The notes below the pieces were generated by a model. The model was not told the DNA's origin and made no database searches. It saw only the letters and a program-made list of their open reading frames with translations. The translations under genes were made by a program, and so were the position numbers. A stretch of 64,000 nt of DNA. Source: Sweltsa coloradensis. Its lineage: Eukaryota > Arthropoda > Insecta > Plecoptera > Chloroperlidae. Location of the stretch: assembly GCA_024449915.1 (NCBI GenBank), contig JAMZAV010000104.1, positions 124,001 to 188,000 on the forward strand, read 5' to 3'. Numbering within the stretch: the stretch's first letter is position 1; every line of letters begins with the position of its first letter. Shown here one piece after another: positions 1 through 10,773 of the stretch.

Positions 1-1285
1 GCCCCGTTAACTGCTGGACGACTGAACCACCCAGCTTTAGACAAATACTGGAAAAAAAACCTCCAGCACTTCCAGTAAATGAAGGCGCTGGGCCAAAATT
101 TGGGGACCTCAGCACACTGCTACGCGTTAAGGAACGGGTCCGGTAAAGGAATATTCCGGGTTAAAACGGAAGCAACTGGGGATTGGATCGGAGGATCCTT
201 TCCCAAAAAAATTTGGGATCATTTCCCTGAAAGTCTCTGAAACAAATAAACAGAGGGGACAAACAAAAATTTTTTCCCTAGAAACCCCGGGCTTGGTTTG
301 TTTGTAATCATTATTTCTTTGTTTCATTGTTTTTGAGTCCTTGCAAGGAGCCTTTGAAAGATCGAAACCTACTAAATGTAGTGTACGTGCTTTTTAACTG
401 GTTCTAGTATTTTTATCGGGGGGTGTAGGTACACAGTAGCTGCGTAGGCCTAGCAGGGAAAGTAGGGTTAAAAAATGCTGTAGAAGAAGTTATATAAAGA
501 TCTGGGGCCCCGCTAGATCACATTTTTTTATTAAAAAAGGTTTAATCCCCTGTTTAATTCCCGACTTAGGCTATGCTAAAAACTTTCCTCAGAATCAAAT
601 TCAAATACCAAAAACTACAGCAGTGCAAAATTTCCATGGGTGTGAATGTTGCCCTAAAATACTAGGAAGCTTGCAACGCTTTTTAGGCGCGTTGTTTGGG
701 TGAGTGTATGTTTTTTTAAAACGATAAATGAAAATTGCGATTTTCATGAGAAATTATTTTTCGATTGCACTCAAAAAAATTTTTCACAAAAGGATAAATT
801 CCTAAAATTTAGGGTTTTGAAAAAATCTTTCGGATAAAGCAGTAAGTTAGGGATAAGTCGAAAAAAAATTTTTTTAAAAAAAAAAAGCATAAAATTGCGA
901 TTTTTATAAGAAATTTTTTTCGATTGCGCTCAAATTTCACACCAACATATTAAATTTATAAAAAAAAGGTTCTGTGAAAAATCATTACAATCGGTAAACA
1001 TTGTGGCAGGGATTCGTCAAGAATGTTTAAAAATATTAAAAAAATCTAAAATTCGATTTTCATAAGAAAAAATTTTTTTGATTGCGCTCAAATTCACCGA
1101 ATATATTAATTCAAAAATTAAAGGTTTGTGAAAAAAAAACATAACAATGATAAAACTGTGGCCTAGGGGTTATAAGCGAAAAATTGTGTCCCCTTTTTAA
1201 AACATTTTTTATAATGAATAGGGGTTGACGTTAAATAAAAAAAAAATAAATAAATACATTTTTAACTAGGCCCTTCGCGAACCCC
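1..1285 (+). repeat. Noisy duplicate of the block at 2478-3672
   Basis: This block aligns from end to end with 2478-3672, including the GTTAACTGCTGGACG start, the TTTGTTTCATTGTTTTTGA stretch, the CTAGGAAGCTT head and the AAATAAATAAATACATTTTT tail. It differs mainly by single-base losses and by expanded G, C, A and T runs (for example GGGGGG near 418). This error profile looks more like unpolished long-read sequence than ordinary divergence. No gene is visible. It could be a second haplotype or a gap-fill artefact at the contig start; real old divergence is the alternative. Confidence 0.75.
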
Positions 1286-1482
1286 GGGGGTAAACCTTAA
1301 AGACTTATTGCTAATCATAATTCGAAAATGATGTTAAAAATGAAGGAGGCAGTGAAGATACAAAGATACACTTTAGAAGGCATGACGTGAATTAGTACAA
1401 TGCAAAGATGTTGGAATAGTAAAGTGTACAAATAATGTCAATATCCAGGTAGGCCTACACTGTGTGGTGGGCCTTATGGGAA

Positions 1483-1552
1483 TGTCGTACTCGGGTCATG
1501 TTGCACGTACCGGTGCTCGCTCAACAACGCGTCCAACTGAGCGTTTTCCTAG
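1483..1552 (+). mobile_element. Helentron/HINE 3' end fragment
   Basis: The segment is the reverse complement of 58038-58105 and nearly identical to it. It ends with AACGCGTCCAACTGAGCGTT, then TTCCTAG, followed by T. The AACGC/GCGTT hairpin, the CCTAG end and the subterminal GCTCGCTCAA match the other 3' ends of this type in the window. Only the 3' end is present. Confidence 0.6.
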
Positions 1553-1765
1553 TAATAAATAATAAATAAATTTTATTTAGAGTCTACCCACTCAGTTATA
1601 GAACTGATTTTCAGTGGGGGGCTTTAAATCAAAGCGACCAAGCCAACCATGCAGGCCCCGACGCAATCGACGAGTGAGCGATAACCAACCAAAGATCGAT
1701 ATTTTTTAATACGAAATATAGCATCAGTGGTATGGACAGTGCGAACACCCTCGAATTAATTATTC
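1553..1765 (-). mobile_element. SINE copy, 3' part only
   Basis: On the - strand this matches the 3' part of the SINE at 10774-11377, including GCACTGTCCATACCACTGAT, GGTTGGCTTGGTCGCTTTGA, the hairpin tail ATCAGTT..AACTGAGTGGG and an AAATAAA-rich end. It lacks the 162 bp MITE found at 11027-11188 of the other copy, so it serves as an empty-site reference. The tRNA-like head is missing. Confidence 0.8.
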
Positions 1766-2477
1766 ATCGTAAAAAGAAGCGTCTATTAGATCATAACACA
1801 ACGGAGTAAATCTGTAACGTCTCCACCGAAAAATCAACTTTACTACTGTGCGTTTTGAATTCCGCGCAATATGAATGTAGGGCGTTTAGGAGACCGTGAG
1901 ACTTTTTACATGTGAGCCGTGAGCAGTGGCCGTGACGTAAATTAAAATGGCGAATTATCAGACTTTCACTCATGTTTTGGTTGTTGGTTGATAGGCTAAC
2001 CTATCAGCTGGTAAGTAGTATACAAACAGTAATTAAATTCGAAACAATTATTTGAATATTCACAGTCGTGTCTACTTATATAGTCGTAAATTATAATATT
2101 TTATCTTCCCTTTGTCGATCAAACTTTAGGCTCTAGCGTAGGCCTGGCCTAGGCCTAGGCCCCTAGCCTAGTGCTTAGGTTTTGTGCGAGCCTAGGCCCT
2201 AGGCCTAGCTATCTATCTAGCCTATACTCTAGGGTCTAGACTTTTATAGTTCGATACTAACCCATAGGACTAAACCTTGGCCATAAACCTAGGCCCTACA
2301 GTTAAACAAAACAAAGGGATAGGTAGGCCTAGGCCTACCTTAGGCCTGTTTCCCCACAAACCTTATGCTTAAGCCCTCCTAGCCTGTCCGGAGACCTAGG
2401 GGTCTAGGCCCTACCTTCAAGGCCTAGGCCCTATGCCGACATGTTTATAAATTGCTGTATGTAGCCTACATGGGTTG
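1766..2477. other. No gene seen; AGGCCTAGG-rich stretch
   Basis: No supported coding region. From about 2125 to 2430 the sequence is dominated by overlapping AGGCCTAGGCCC/CCTAGGCCTA palindromic words, a low-complexity pattern that recurs at 14455-14530 and 38265-38640. Confidence 0.6.
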
Positions 2478-3672
2478 CGTTCCGTTAACTGCTGGACGTA
2501 CTGAACCAGCAGCCAGCTTTACTGACGAATACTGGGCAAAAAACCTCCAGCACTTCCAGTAAACTGAAGGCGCTGGGCCAGCAATTTACGGGACGCTCAG
2601 CACACTGCTGACAGCAGTTAACGGAACGGGTCCGGTAAAGCTGACAGTACTTCCAGCAGTTAACGGAATGCAACCATGGAGGATTGGATCGGATGGATCC
2701 ATTTCCAGAAAAGTTGGGATCGCTTCCTGCAAGTCTCTGAAACAAATGAACAGATGGACAAACAATAATTTTTGCCTAGACAACCCATAGCTTGGTTTGT
2801 TTGTCAATCAGTTTATTCATTTGTTTCATTGTTTTTGATGTCACTTACAAGGAGCCTATTGAAAGATCGTACCTACTGAATGTACGTGTACGTGCGAGTT
2901 TAACTGGTTCTGAGTATTGTATCGGGTGTGTGTAGGCTACAGCAGATAGCTAGCGTAGGCCTAGCAGGTAAAGTAGGGTTAAAGAATGCGTGTATGAAGA
3001 AGTTATATCAAAGATCTAGGCCCACTGCTAGATCACATTATTTTGGTATTAAAAACGGATTGAATCCACTGTTCAATTCCTGACATGTAGGCTATGCTAA
3101 AAACTTTCCTCAGAATCAAATTCAAATACCAATAGCTACAGCAGTGCAATTCCATGAGGATGTGAATGTTGCCATGAATATACTAGGAAGCTTCGCAAAC
3201 GCTTTTTCAGGCGCGTTGTTGGATGAGCGTATGTTTTTTTAAACGATAAAAGTGTAAAATTGCAATTTTCATGAGAAATTATTTTTCGATTGCGCTCAAA
3301 TTTTACACAAATAGGATAAATTCCTAAAATTGAGGTTCTGTGAAAATATCATTACAATCGGATAAAGCATGTAGATGTTAGTCATAAGTCGAAAAAATAT
3401 TTTTTTAAACAAAAAAAGCGTACCTAAAATTGCGATTTTCATAAGAAATTATTTTTCGATTGCGCTCAAATTTCACACCAATATATTAATTCATAAAATT
3501 AAGGTTTTGTGAAAAAATCATAACAATCGGATAAAGCATGTAGGCCTAGGTGTTATAAGTCGAAGAAATTGTTGTCCTCCTTTGTAAATCAGTTTTTATA
3601 ACTGAATAGGATAGACGTTAAATAAATAATAAAATAAATAAATACATTTTTTAACTAGGCCGCTTCGCGAAC
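2478..3672 (+). repeat. Reference copy of the duplicated block
   Basis: This is the clean partner of 1-1285. It holds a short inverted arrangement of GTTAACTGCTGGA / CAGCAGTTAAC near 2481-2660, AT-rich spacer, and from 3183 a Helentron-like head (CTAGGAAGCTTCGCAAACGC). The 3' part (about 3568-3650) carries the SINE-type tail AAATCAGTTTTTATAACTGA followed by TAGACGTTAAATAAATAA. No protein-coding gene is recognised. Confidence 0.7.
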
Positions 3673-4690
3673 GCTTTTTCCAGTTGCGTTGATGGATGAG
3701 CATTTTTGGAATATTTCTGTCCGATGATTTTTGTTTTTATGTGGAATCTCATAACTTTTTCTATAGTTAGGTACTTGATATTACTTGATATTACTTGTTC
3801 ATTATACACCTGTAAAAGTCTTATATTAAAACCTTTATTTCTATGAATTTTGACCAACTTTTTCAACTTTTTCTTTCAAGAGGCACTACATCACCATAAT
3901 CTTTATGTCAATGTAAAATATGAACGTTGTAGCCCCACCCGTTTGGTCAGAATCGGCCCAAATATCACAAAAATATTGTGTTAAAAAGGGGGGGGGGGGG
4001 GAAATCGTAAAAGTAGGCTACGATTTCTATAAGAAATATTTTTAAGAAATTTTTTTTCAAATGTCTCTAAAATCATAACATTTATAATTTAAGTGATTTT
4101 AAACGTTCTTATAAAGTTTCATCAATATCGGAGTAGCCGTTTTTCCAAATATCACGAAAATATCGCACAAAAAATCGTAAAAGTACGATATTTATGAGAA
4201 ATATTTCTTCTATTGTACCCAAAAACAATACAGCTCTAAGTTCAGAGATTTCGAAGGTCCCCTCCAATTTTCATCAAGATCACATAGGGCCTAATTATGC
4301 CGTTTGCCCGGTAGAGAGCGAACAAACGGCTAAAAAAAATAACAAAAACAAAACACCCGAGCTATTTTTCTTGGGGTAACGTAAGTGAAAAAAACAAAAA
4401 AACACAAAGTCAAATTGAAGTCTTTGCTTCGCTTATCCAAAAATCGAAAAAAATCGTAAAATTGCGATTTTAATGAGAAATAATTTTTCGATTGCGCTCA
4501 AAAACGTGGCAGTTCTAAGTTCAGAGATTTCGAAGGCCTCCATAAAGTTTCATCGCAATTGGAGTGGTATCGGTTTAGCCGGAATCGTGTGGACAAACAC
4601 AAAAATACAAAAAAAAGGAAAAAAAACATTCCGGATTTTTTTCTCCAGTGTAGTGAAATGGAATCTTTGCTTCGCTCGCTACGCTCATCC
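3183..4690 (-). mobile_element. HINE-like element, interrupted
   Basis: Minus-oriented: the 3' end is CTAGG at 3183 with an AACGC..GCGTT hairpin and a subterminal GGATGAGCG; the 5' end is CGCTCATCC at 4682-4690. The body (GATTGCGCTCAAATTTCACAC, CATTCCGGATTTTTTTCT) matches the copies at 17164-18801 and 24218-24983. It is split by about 3568-4438, which holds a SINE-like tail plus another complete HINE-like element. This is non-autonomous, with no ORF. Confidence 0.6.
3655..4438 (-). mobile_element. HINE-like element (CCCACCCGTTTGGTC family)
   Basis: The element starts at CTAGGCCGCTTCGCGAACGC, has subterminal GGATGAGC near 3694, and ends at TTTGCTTCGCTTATCC. Its core carries GTAGCCCCACCCGTTTGGTC, shared with 33088-33827, 45140-51951 and 59078-59858. 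It is nested in the element at 3183-4690. Confidence 0.6.
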
Positions 4691-4732
4691 AATCAATGGT
4701 TATTATAGAAAATAACATGGCTAACTGATTAG

Positions 4733-5329
4733 TAGGGATCCAGAGATTTTGCAATCAGCAAAATAATGAAATTTCTTAAATACCTGATTCCTGAAACAGG
4801 TTTTTCATAAGATTTCATGGGTTATGATATTAAAAAAAAATGCAATTTGAAACCGCACCAAAAGACAAAAATTTTCATTATTGCATGAAAACATGAAATA
4901 AAACTTTTTAGTTTTTACTGTTTTTACCGCCCAATTACGGTAGCAAAATTTACCATTTTAGGCCTATTGGTAATAATCGCGGAAAAATCAAGCAAACAAT
5001 TTAATTGAATGAAAGTTTTCCACTATTTTGTCAGTGTTTTGTAGTGTCTTTACCTGACGGATGAAAAACTAAATGATTTCGACTTGTCAACTATCGAGTC
5101 AATTTCGATAAACCAAGTCGAATCTTTGCGCATCTTTTGCCATTGGTCCAAACTAACCATGTCTAATCATCATGCCTGAATTGATTGTTACATTTACCAA
5201 TTTTAATCGCACAGAAAAGGCGCATTTAGTGGCGTTTTTAAAAAAATAACGAAACAGCAAAATAAAGCATAATTTGAATTTCATTGAGCATAATTTTTCA
5301 ATTCAAAAAATATTTTTCCTGGACCCCTA
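4733..5329. mobile_element. Non-autonomous hAT element with 8 bp TSD
   Basis: Flanked by an exact 8 bp duplication CTGATTAG (4725-4732 and 5330-5337). The ends are TAGGGATCCAG and the inverted CTGGACCCCTA. It shares its interior (GCAATTTGAAACCGCACCAAA) with 39342-39835, which has its own different 8 bp TSD. There is no ORF. TIR form and TSD length fit the hAT superfamily. Confidence 0.85.
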
Positions 5330-5337
5330 CTGATTAG

Positions 5338-5880
5338 CGATTGATATATCCATAGCGAGATTCACGCTATCCTGATAGAATCACACTGCAAGGGGAGAGA
5401 CATGACTTGACAAAACCTATATGTACTATGTATGTATCAATTGGTGAATAAACTACTCTACTCTACTCTACTGGACTCGACTTCCGCATGGAAATGAATG
5501 TTTCGTCAAATCTGATTCCGGGCGTAAAGAAACAATTCCGATATTTGGTAGATAGGAGTTTTGTTCTGTGACTGAGTGGGTAGGCCTAGAGTCTCTAAAT
5601 ACAAATTTTTTTCCCTTTTTTCTGATTTTCGGATATATAATCCGTGACTTGCTTCTGTGGCAAAGATACCGATAATGTGCCACCAACAGAAACTTTGTTT
5701 TAAAATAATATCTTTTAAGAGTCTACCGCCAAGCTTTCCTATGTTAAAACCAGTAGGGCCTACCAAATATTATTGAGCAATTTTTTTGTACGGCCGTGTT
5801 GTGGCCTTTTTTCTACTGTAGGCCCTAATACACTCTTAAATTTGGACACTTTCCATTTGTCTGGGTGTGGCTTAGGCCTT
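5338..5880. other. No gene seen
   Basis: Unique-looking AT-rich sequence with a short CTCTA run near 5456-5471. Two overlapping antisense open frames show no recognisable domain. Confidence 0.5.
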
Positions 5881-6929
5881 AGGGGTAATGTGGGTAATTG
5901 GAAACAGGAGGTAATTGGAAACGCCCTTTATAACGTCTGTAGGCCTATGTGAAGTTCAAATTTTAAAAAAAATTGTTAGATAGCATGGTCCAGACTATTA
6001 TGGAAAATGTGCAAGTAGCCCTAGTTACAGCTTCTTCTGTTAGATGATGTGCATGTCATACTCATACACAATGCAACCAACCTTGAACCTCTAAACAAAA
6101 GACCTGTTTCAATTTGAAACATGTCTCAAAATTTCCCTGTTATGGTCCTTATTTTGTTTTTAAGAAATTTATTCTTGGATGGAAATTAATTAAGATACAT
6201 TAGTCAACAATATGGTACAGGTGAAATTTAGATAATTACCATAGTTTCTCCTGATAAGCAATGTTTCCAATTCCCCTATTAATTGGAAACATGAATTTGG
6301 TGTAATTGGAAACACACAGGGAAATAGGAAACAAAGCCAAAAGATCCATGTTAAGCTAGGGACAAATTTCAGGGGTAAATGGAAACACATTTAAATGTTT
6401 GGTTTTAAAGTAAGGTAAGTTGGCAACAGTGTCTGACTAGACAGCCTTCTTACTGAGGCTTCAGATTATCATGTTTTGTAAAGGAAAAATAGTTAAGATA
6501 CCCTCGAAGAGATGATCACAATTCGGTATTAATAGGTAACATATTTGCTGGTTCAGTAAAGATAAGTGGCACTGTGGACTTTGTCTTGGACCCACACCAA
6601 GATGCCATTAAAATGATGTGCATTTTTTTTTTCCAAATCGCAGGAAAACCAAAAAACCGCAGTAACGTTTCCATTTGCCCAATCGGTGCATGTTTTGTTT
6701 TTGTTATTAATTTACCTATTGACGTAGTTTTTGTAAATTTAATTTTGAGTGCTAATTGCATTGCTATTTAAATACAATATACAAATTTTTTAATACGACA
6801 GCCTTATTTTCATGCATGTGATACTTTTGAGATTTTACGTAACCCTACAATTCTGCGTTGCGATGAAAAGTTTTCTTTAAATGAACACAGAATCTACAGT
6901 TTGTATCATAATGTATTAATTCTTTTTGT

Positions 6930-7273
6930 TCTTTCTAATGTGAAAAATGCCTATCGGCTAGTTAGATCGGAGAAGGGTTGACAGGTTGGGAAAGCAAAGA
7001 GAACATAAATCCCAGCCTGAAGTGCTGGGGGCGACAAAACTTTTCACCTGCTGATGACAACTGCAGCTAATTTAAAGTTATTACCTAAATCCACGACGAT
7101 TGATTTGATTTGATTGATGAGTCCCAGAAGGACGAAACGCGTCGTGGATTTAGGTAACAACTTTAAATTAGCTGCAGTTGTCATCAGCAGGTGAAAAGTT
7201 TTGTCGCCCCCAGCCCTTCAGGCTGGGATTTATGTTCTCTTTGCTTTCCCAACCTGTCAACCCTTCTCCGATC
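6930..7273. mobile_element. Penelope-like inverted pLTR remnant with hammerhead
   Basis: Two arms of about 135 bp (6964-7098 and 7140-7274) are near-perfect inverted repeats around a 41 bp loop. The unit is flanked by a repeated TTAATTCTTTTTGT (6916-6929 and 7274-7287), as a target duplication of about 14 bp. A 34 bp unpaired extension (6930-6963) lies on the left. Inverted long repeats, a short extension and an embedded hammerhead are known for Penelope-like retroelements; the assignment here is inference because no reverse transcriptase is present. Confidence 0.6.
7081..7157 (+). ncRNA. Hammerhead ribozyme-like motif
   Basis: The core reads TGATGAG (7115-7121), stem II GTCC-CAGAA-GGAC (7121-7133), GAAA (7134-7137), a self-complementary ACGCGT stem III and the GTC cleavage triplet (7141-7143). 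CCTAAATCCAC and GTGGATTTAGG on either side form an outer helix. The usual CUGAUGA has U in place of the first C, and a GATTT-rich 20 nt stretch separates the outer helix from the core, so activity may be weak. The zero-loop stem III is typical of repeat-associated hammerheads that act as dimers. Confidence 0.65.
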
Positions 7274-7662
7274 TTAATTCTTTTTGTGTTAGAATCACAG
7301 CTTAAAATGCTTTGTTTCCAATTACCCTACTTAAGTTTCCTTATGGGCCTAAGAGTAGTACCATGGCTGTTTCCATTTACCCCAATATCCGGGTTAATTG
7401 GAAACAAATTCCAGTTTGAAAAAAGTAATAAAAATACCGTACAATATTCTTCCATGAAATTCTTGTTAGTGTCATGATTTAGTTTACATCCCAATGCACA
7501 ATTTTACTCCGTACACTTTTTCTCTCCTAGCAATACCCTAGCCTCGGGAGTCGGGACAAATAAGGTCTAAGTTTAAAAACACTAAAAGTGTTTCCAATTA
7601 CCCACATTACCCCTACCTAAATGCCTTTATTATTTATTTGATAATTATCTTTTTCAGTTGGA

Positions 7663-7839
7663 ATGACCATTATGGCAGTTTCTGTTTATGAAATGTGTCA
7701 CAATGTCAAACTTGCACGAGAACAGGCGTTAATGGGCAACTATGATTCATCAGGAATTTACTATGAAGGAACAATCCAGGACATGAATCGGTTTATTAAC
7801 ACAATATCGGAGCCAAATAGAAAACATTCGTGGCTACAA
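7663..7839 (+). CDS. KATNA1: Katanin p60 ATPase subunit A1, coding exon 1 (N-terminal microtubule-binding domain)
   Basis: Katanin p60 is the catalytic subunit of the microtubule-severing complex; its N-terminal three-helix (MIT-like) domain binds p80 and tubulin. The exon follows the acceptor TTTTTCAG (ends 7657) and ends at CAA|GTAAGT. It encodes residues 1-59, with the family hallmark NVKLAREQALMGNYDSS and YYEGTIQDMN. Translation may begin at 7663 or at the second ATG (7672); I use the first. Five bases before the ATG are 5'UTR, so at least one noncoding exon lies upstream and was not found. Splicing to the next exon is in phase 0. Identification rests on family resemblance along the whole spliced protein. 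Confidence 0.93.
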
Positions 7840-8209
7840 GTAAGTAATTTAACCGTACTGCAGACCTTGACCTCCTTGATTCCTATTAACTACCCATGAG
7901 GCCTTGATAGATATATTTTACGTTAGGCTAGGTACCGGTACCTATACATTTAGAAAATACCTAGGGAACTTTTTTTATCACTCCACTAGCCTACATGAAG
8001 GACTTCATTCTGTATACCGGTACGTGAATCATATTTTTTATTAGTAGGCCTATTTAGATAAGATTTTCATTTATAAAAGTAAGCTGAAAGTTGCACCAAT
8101 AATAATGGCGGAAAAAACGAGCCGCTACGTTACTATATACCGGTAGTATTGTTGCGAATCGGCCAAATGAGGTAATGCCCAACAGTGATATTAACTGTGT
8201 AATCTAGAA

Positions 8210-9419
8210 CAGGGATGGCCAACTTCTGTATGTTAGGGGGCCATTCATTTTTGAAAGTCAGCATCCCGGGGGCCACTTATTCAACTGCAATTAGGATCCT
8301 ACCTATTAATATAAAAAAAAAAATTTAGGCCTACATACTTCGGTTTTATGAGTTTTAATTTAGCAATATGTCATTGTAGAAAATAGATTATTCTTACCGA
8401 CACTGTGGTTTCAATGTGAGCACTGCGGGCGATCACACTGCTGTCCACTAGAGATGATAAGTCGACGTCTATCTCGGAAGAAGCCACACGGAAAAGATGA
8501 GCCAGTGTGTTTCGTCTGTAAGGCGGTTTCTCACTTTCGATTTCACGTGTTTCATGGTGGAGAAGGTACTTTCACATATTATGTACGTGCTGCCAAACAT
8601 AGAGCACGTTCTTAAAGCCCAGTCTTTCAATATGGGGAACTGTTGATGTGAAACCAGTTTCCAAAACTCAATGCCATTCTCATTCCTGGCCATAAGTAAT
8701 GGGTCAGCCTGAAGTTCACAAAGTCCCATTTGAAAATTAACAGGTTGTGATTCTATGTCACAATGAAGAGGATTGTTGAGCAAAATCAACTGAGGTCGAA
8801 TTTTTTCAAAGTCTTGGAAGCGTATTTGGAATTCTTCAATAAGATCTTGAAGATGAGCCGGGCATTCAGAGAAGTCGACATCATCAAGTTCATCTCGAAG
8901 TGTTTCATAAGATGGGATCAAGGTTAAAGTCACTCCTTTCTATCATTGATTTGAAGAGTTTCCTTAACACAAAACCCATCAACATAACCAACAAGCTTTG
9001 AGATGGTTTGCTTTTTACCTTGCAATTGCAAATTAAGCTGATTGAGATGATGAGTTATATCTGTGAGGAATCTGTGCCAGACACAGCAGTGCGCAGACGA
9101 TGTGCGCGAGAGGCCTACAGCTGGGTTGCGTCGTAGCCTCGGTACCGTCAAGGTCGCAGAGAATCACCGCCACTTCGATGCACACTGTGGTCATCCGTAA
9201 AGAACTCTAAAATAACCTCGTTTCTTGACACAACTTACATGCGTTTTACATTGACGTACTCGTTTTAGGACAACTTGAAAATAACAGTATGTTTTAAAGC
9301 TTATAGTTATTATAGCAGAGCTTTTAGCTATTGCCGTTGAGGTATAAACCCATGTAATTCAGAATGTTTCTCGGGGGCCGGATGGAAGGGCTCCGCGGGC
9401 CGCCAGTTGGCCATCCCTG
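8210..9419 (-). mobile_element. hAT transposon with 8 bp TSD, decayed
   Basis: An exact 8 bp duplication ATCTAGAA flanks the element (8202-8209 and 9420-9427). The termini CAGGGATGGCCAACT and AGTTGGCCATCCCTG are perfect 15 bp inverted repeats. It sits in KATNA1 intron 1. It carries only the C-terminal part of a transposase in antisense to KATNA1, so it is internally deleted and not autonomous. Confidence 0.93.
8469..9151 (-). pseudogene. hAT transposase C-terminal remnant (GTF2IRD2/ZBED-like branch)
   Basis: Two overlapping frames on the - strand make one broken coding remnant. 8930-9151 holds FLTDITHHLNQLNLQLQGKK; 8469-8933 continues with the hAT dimerisation region: PILKDWALRTCSMFGSTYIC, then ESTFSTMKHVKSKVRNRLTD. 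The latter block matches the conserved hATC motif (hydrophobic helix, FGSTY.CE.FS.M, K..R.RLTDE.L). A frameshift near 8930 separates the parts, and the N-terminal BED finger and first catalytic residues are absent. Similar proteins are often annotated as general transcription factor II-I repeat or EPM2AIP1-like, but the TIRs and TSD show this one is a transposon remnant and not a host gene. Confidence 0.85.
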
Positions 9420-9690
9420 ATCTAGAAGGCAGTAGTTTATTCATTGATCCAAAGACATTAAACCACTTTGCCCATTGGTCAACAATGCTCTAGCGTGCTC
9501 TAGACCTAGATCTTGACGTCACGTGCTGTTTGCGCGGGAAATAAAATACTACAAACTTTGAGCCTCAATAGAATTTAAAATATTTACTTTATTTGAAATT
9601 GCAGTAATGGTGTTTTTAAGTGGTTTTCTATCCATTTTTACACCCACGTCAATATTTGGACTTGGTGCATATTCCCTTTTGTAACCCACA

Positions 9691-10489
9691 TACCCTGCTA
9701 AAAAACTTGTCAAGAACTTGGTTTGAATTCTTGAAACAAGATCTTGTCTTGCTAAGATCTTGTCAATATTTTGTCAAAAACGACAAGGTGAAGCTTAGTT
9801 TATAGTCAGGTTAGGCTTAATAAGATCTTGTCAAGATCTGGTAAGATTTCAAATTTAACTGCCACCTGGTATTAACTTCTTGAACCTCATCAAACACCAT
9901 GGCTGCCAACAAGCCAAGACATGTTGGCCTACACTTGTAATGTCTCATTGTTTCAGTTTATTTTGAACTAAAGTAGACAATTGATCAATAGACCAAGCCT
10001 ACATGGTAGTTAAAGGCCACAAACATATTTATAAATAGCTACAGATAGCTGCGTTCGTCTTGTACAGGCCTCAGGCTATGTGCCTTTTATAGGGTACGTT
10101 CCGTATGATGCTAACTTGCAGCTTGGGCATGCCCAAAGCATTCCGTAAACACCGCCACCATCACAACGCCCGTAACGCCCAATGTTAAACCTCAGGCATC
10201 TTGGGCATGTCTGGGTGTTGTGGGCGCGTGGGAGCATCATTCGGAACGTACCCATAGTAGGTAACAGTTGACTAAAACGGTACCACATAAATAAATAGAC
10301 CAACCACACACAATCTTGCCAATGCTATGAGCTTGACAATATGTTTGCAAGATCTTGTCAAGTTAGTCGCAAGAACTTGGCAAGATCTTGTATTATTCTT
10401 GGCATGATCTTCACAAGTTCTTTCAAGATCTTAGCAAGAATAATACAAGATTTTACATTACAATCTTGCCAAGATTTTTCAGCAGGGTA
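9691..10489. mobile_element. TA-flanked TIR element rich in CAAGATCTTG
   Basis: Ends are TACCCTGCTAAAAAACTTGT and the inverted CTTGGCAAGA-type end ..TTTTTCAGCAGGGTA, with TA on both sides as in Tc1/mariner-type insertions. The palindrome AAGATCTTG and variants recur many times at both ends (9710-9860 and 10310-10475). No transposase frame is present. A smaller MITE (10092-10253) is nested in the middle. In KATNA1 intron 1. Confidence 0.7.
10092..10253. mobile_element. Short MITE nested in the 9691-10489 element
   Basis: The inverted termini GGGTACGTTCCGTATGATGC and GCATCATTCGGAACGTACCC differ by one base. The interior has repeated GGGCATG/TTGGGC words. No clear target duplication and no ORF of its own. 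The whole is about 162 bp and could fold into a long hairpin. Confidence 0.7.
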
Positions 10490-10773
10490 ACGACCATTCC
10501 ATAGTTACGGGTGTGACAAACAAATCACACGGTTCAAATTCAAAAGCTTGTAGAAACTAGAAACTGTTGTTGAAACGTTGCAATGTTCACTACAAATGTT
10601 AGTGTGAGTTTGTCTATGCTGTGTCAACAATGTGCCACAGTGGATTTTCTTATCTTTGGTACTTTAGGAAATTTGATTTAGAATGGAGGTGTTACAGGTG
10701 TGCCAGAATTTACACAATGTTTTCACAGTAGATAGGCCTACTACTTTTAATGTGAATGAGTTGTGAAACTTGT

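Larger units (their letters stand above)
5881..7614. mobile_element. TIR element with GGTAATTGGAAAC repeats
   Basis: A perfect 25 bp inverted repeat bounds the element: AGGGGTAATGTGGGTAATTG plus GAAAC at 5881-5905 and its exact complement at 7590-7614. The motif GGTAATTGGAAAC recurs inside in both orientations (near 5914, 6281, 6299, 7316, 7391). A clear target duplication is not visible. There is no transposase, and the superfamily is not identified. A Penelope-like insertion (6930-7273) lies inside. The right end is only 43 bp upstream of the first coding KATNA1 exon. Confidence 0.7.

Noticed and set aside
7178..7477. 99-codon + strand frame
   Set aside because: Covers the right arm of the ribozyme palindrome and TIR-element repeats; no domain.
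10076..10309. 77-codon frame with two CPxC pairs
   Set aside because: It lies entirely across a MITE with inverted termini; the cysteines come from GGGCATG repeats.
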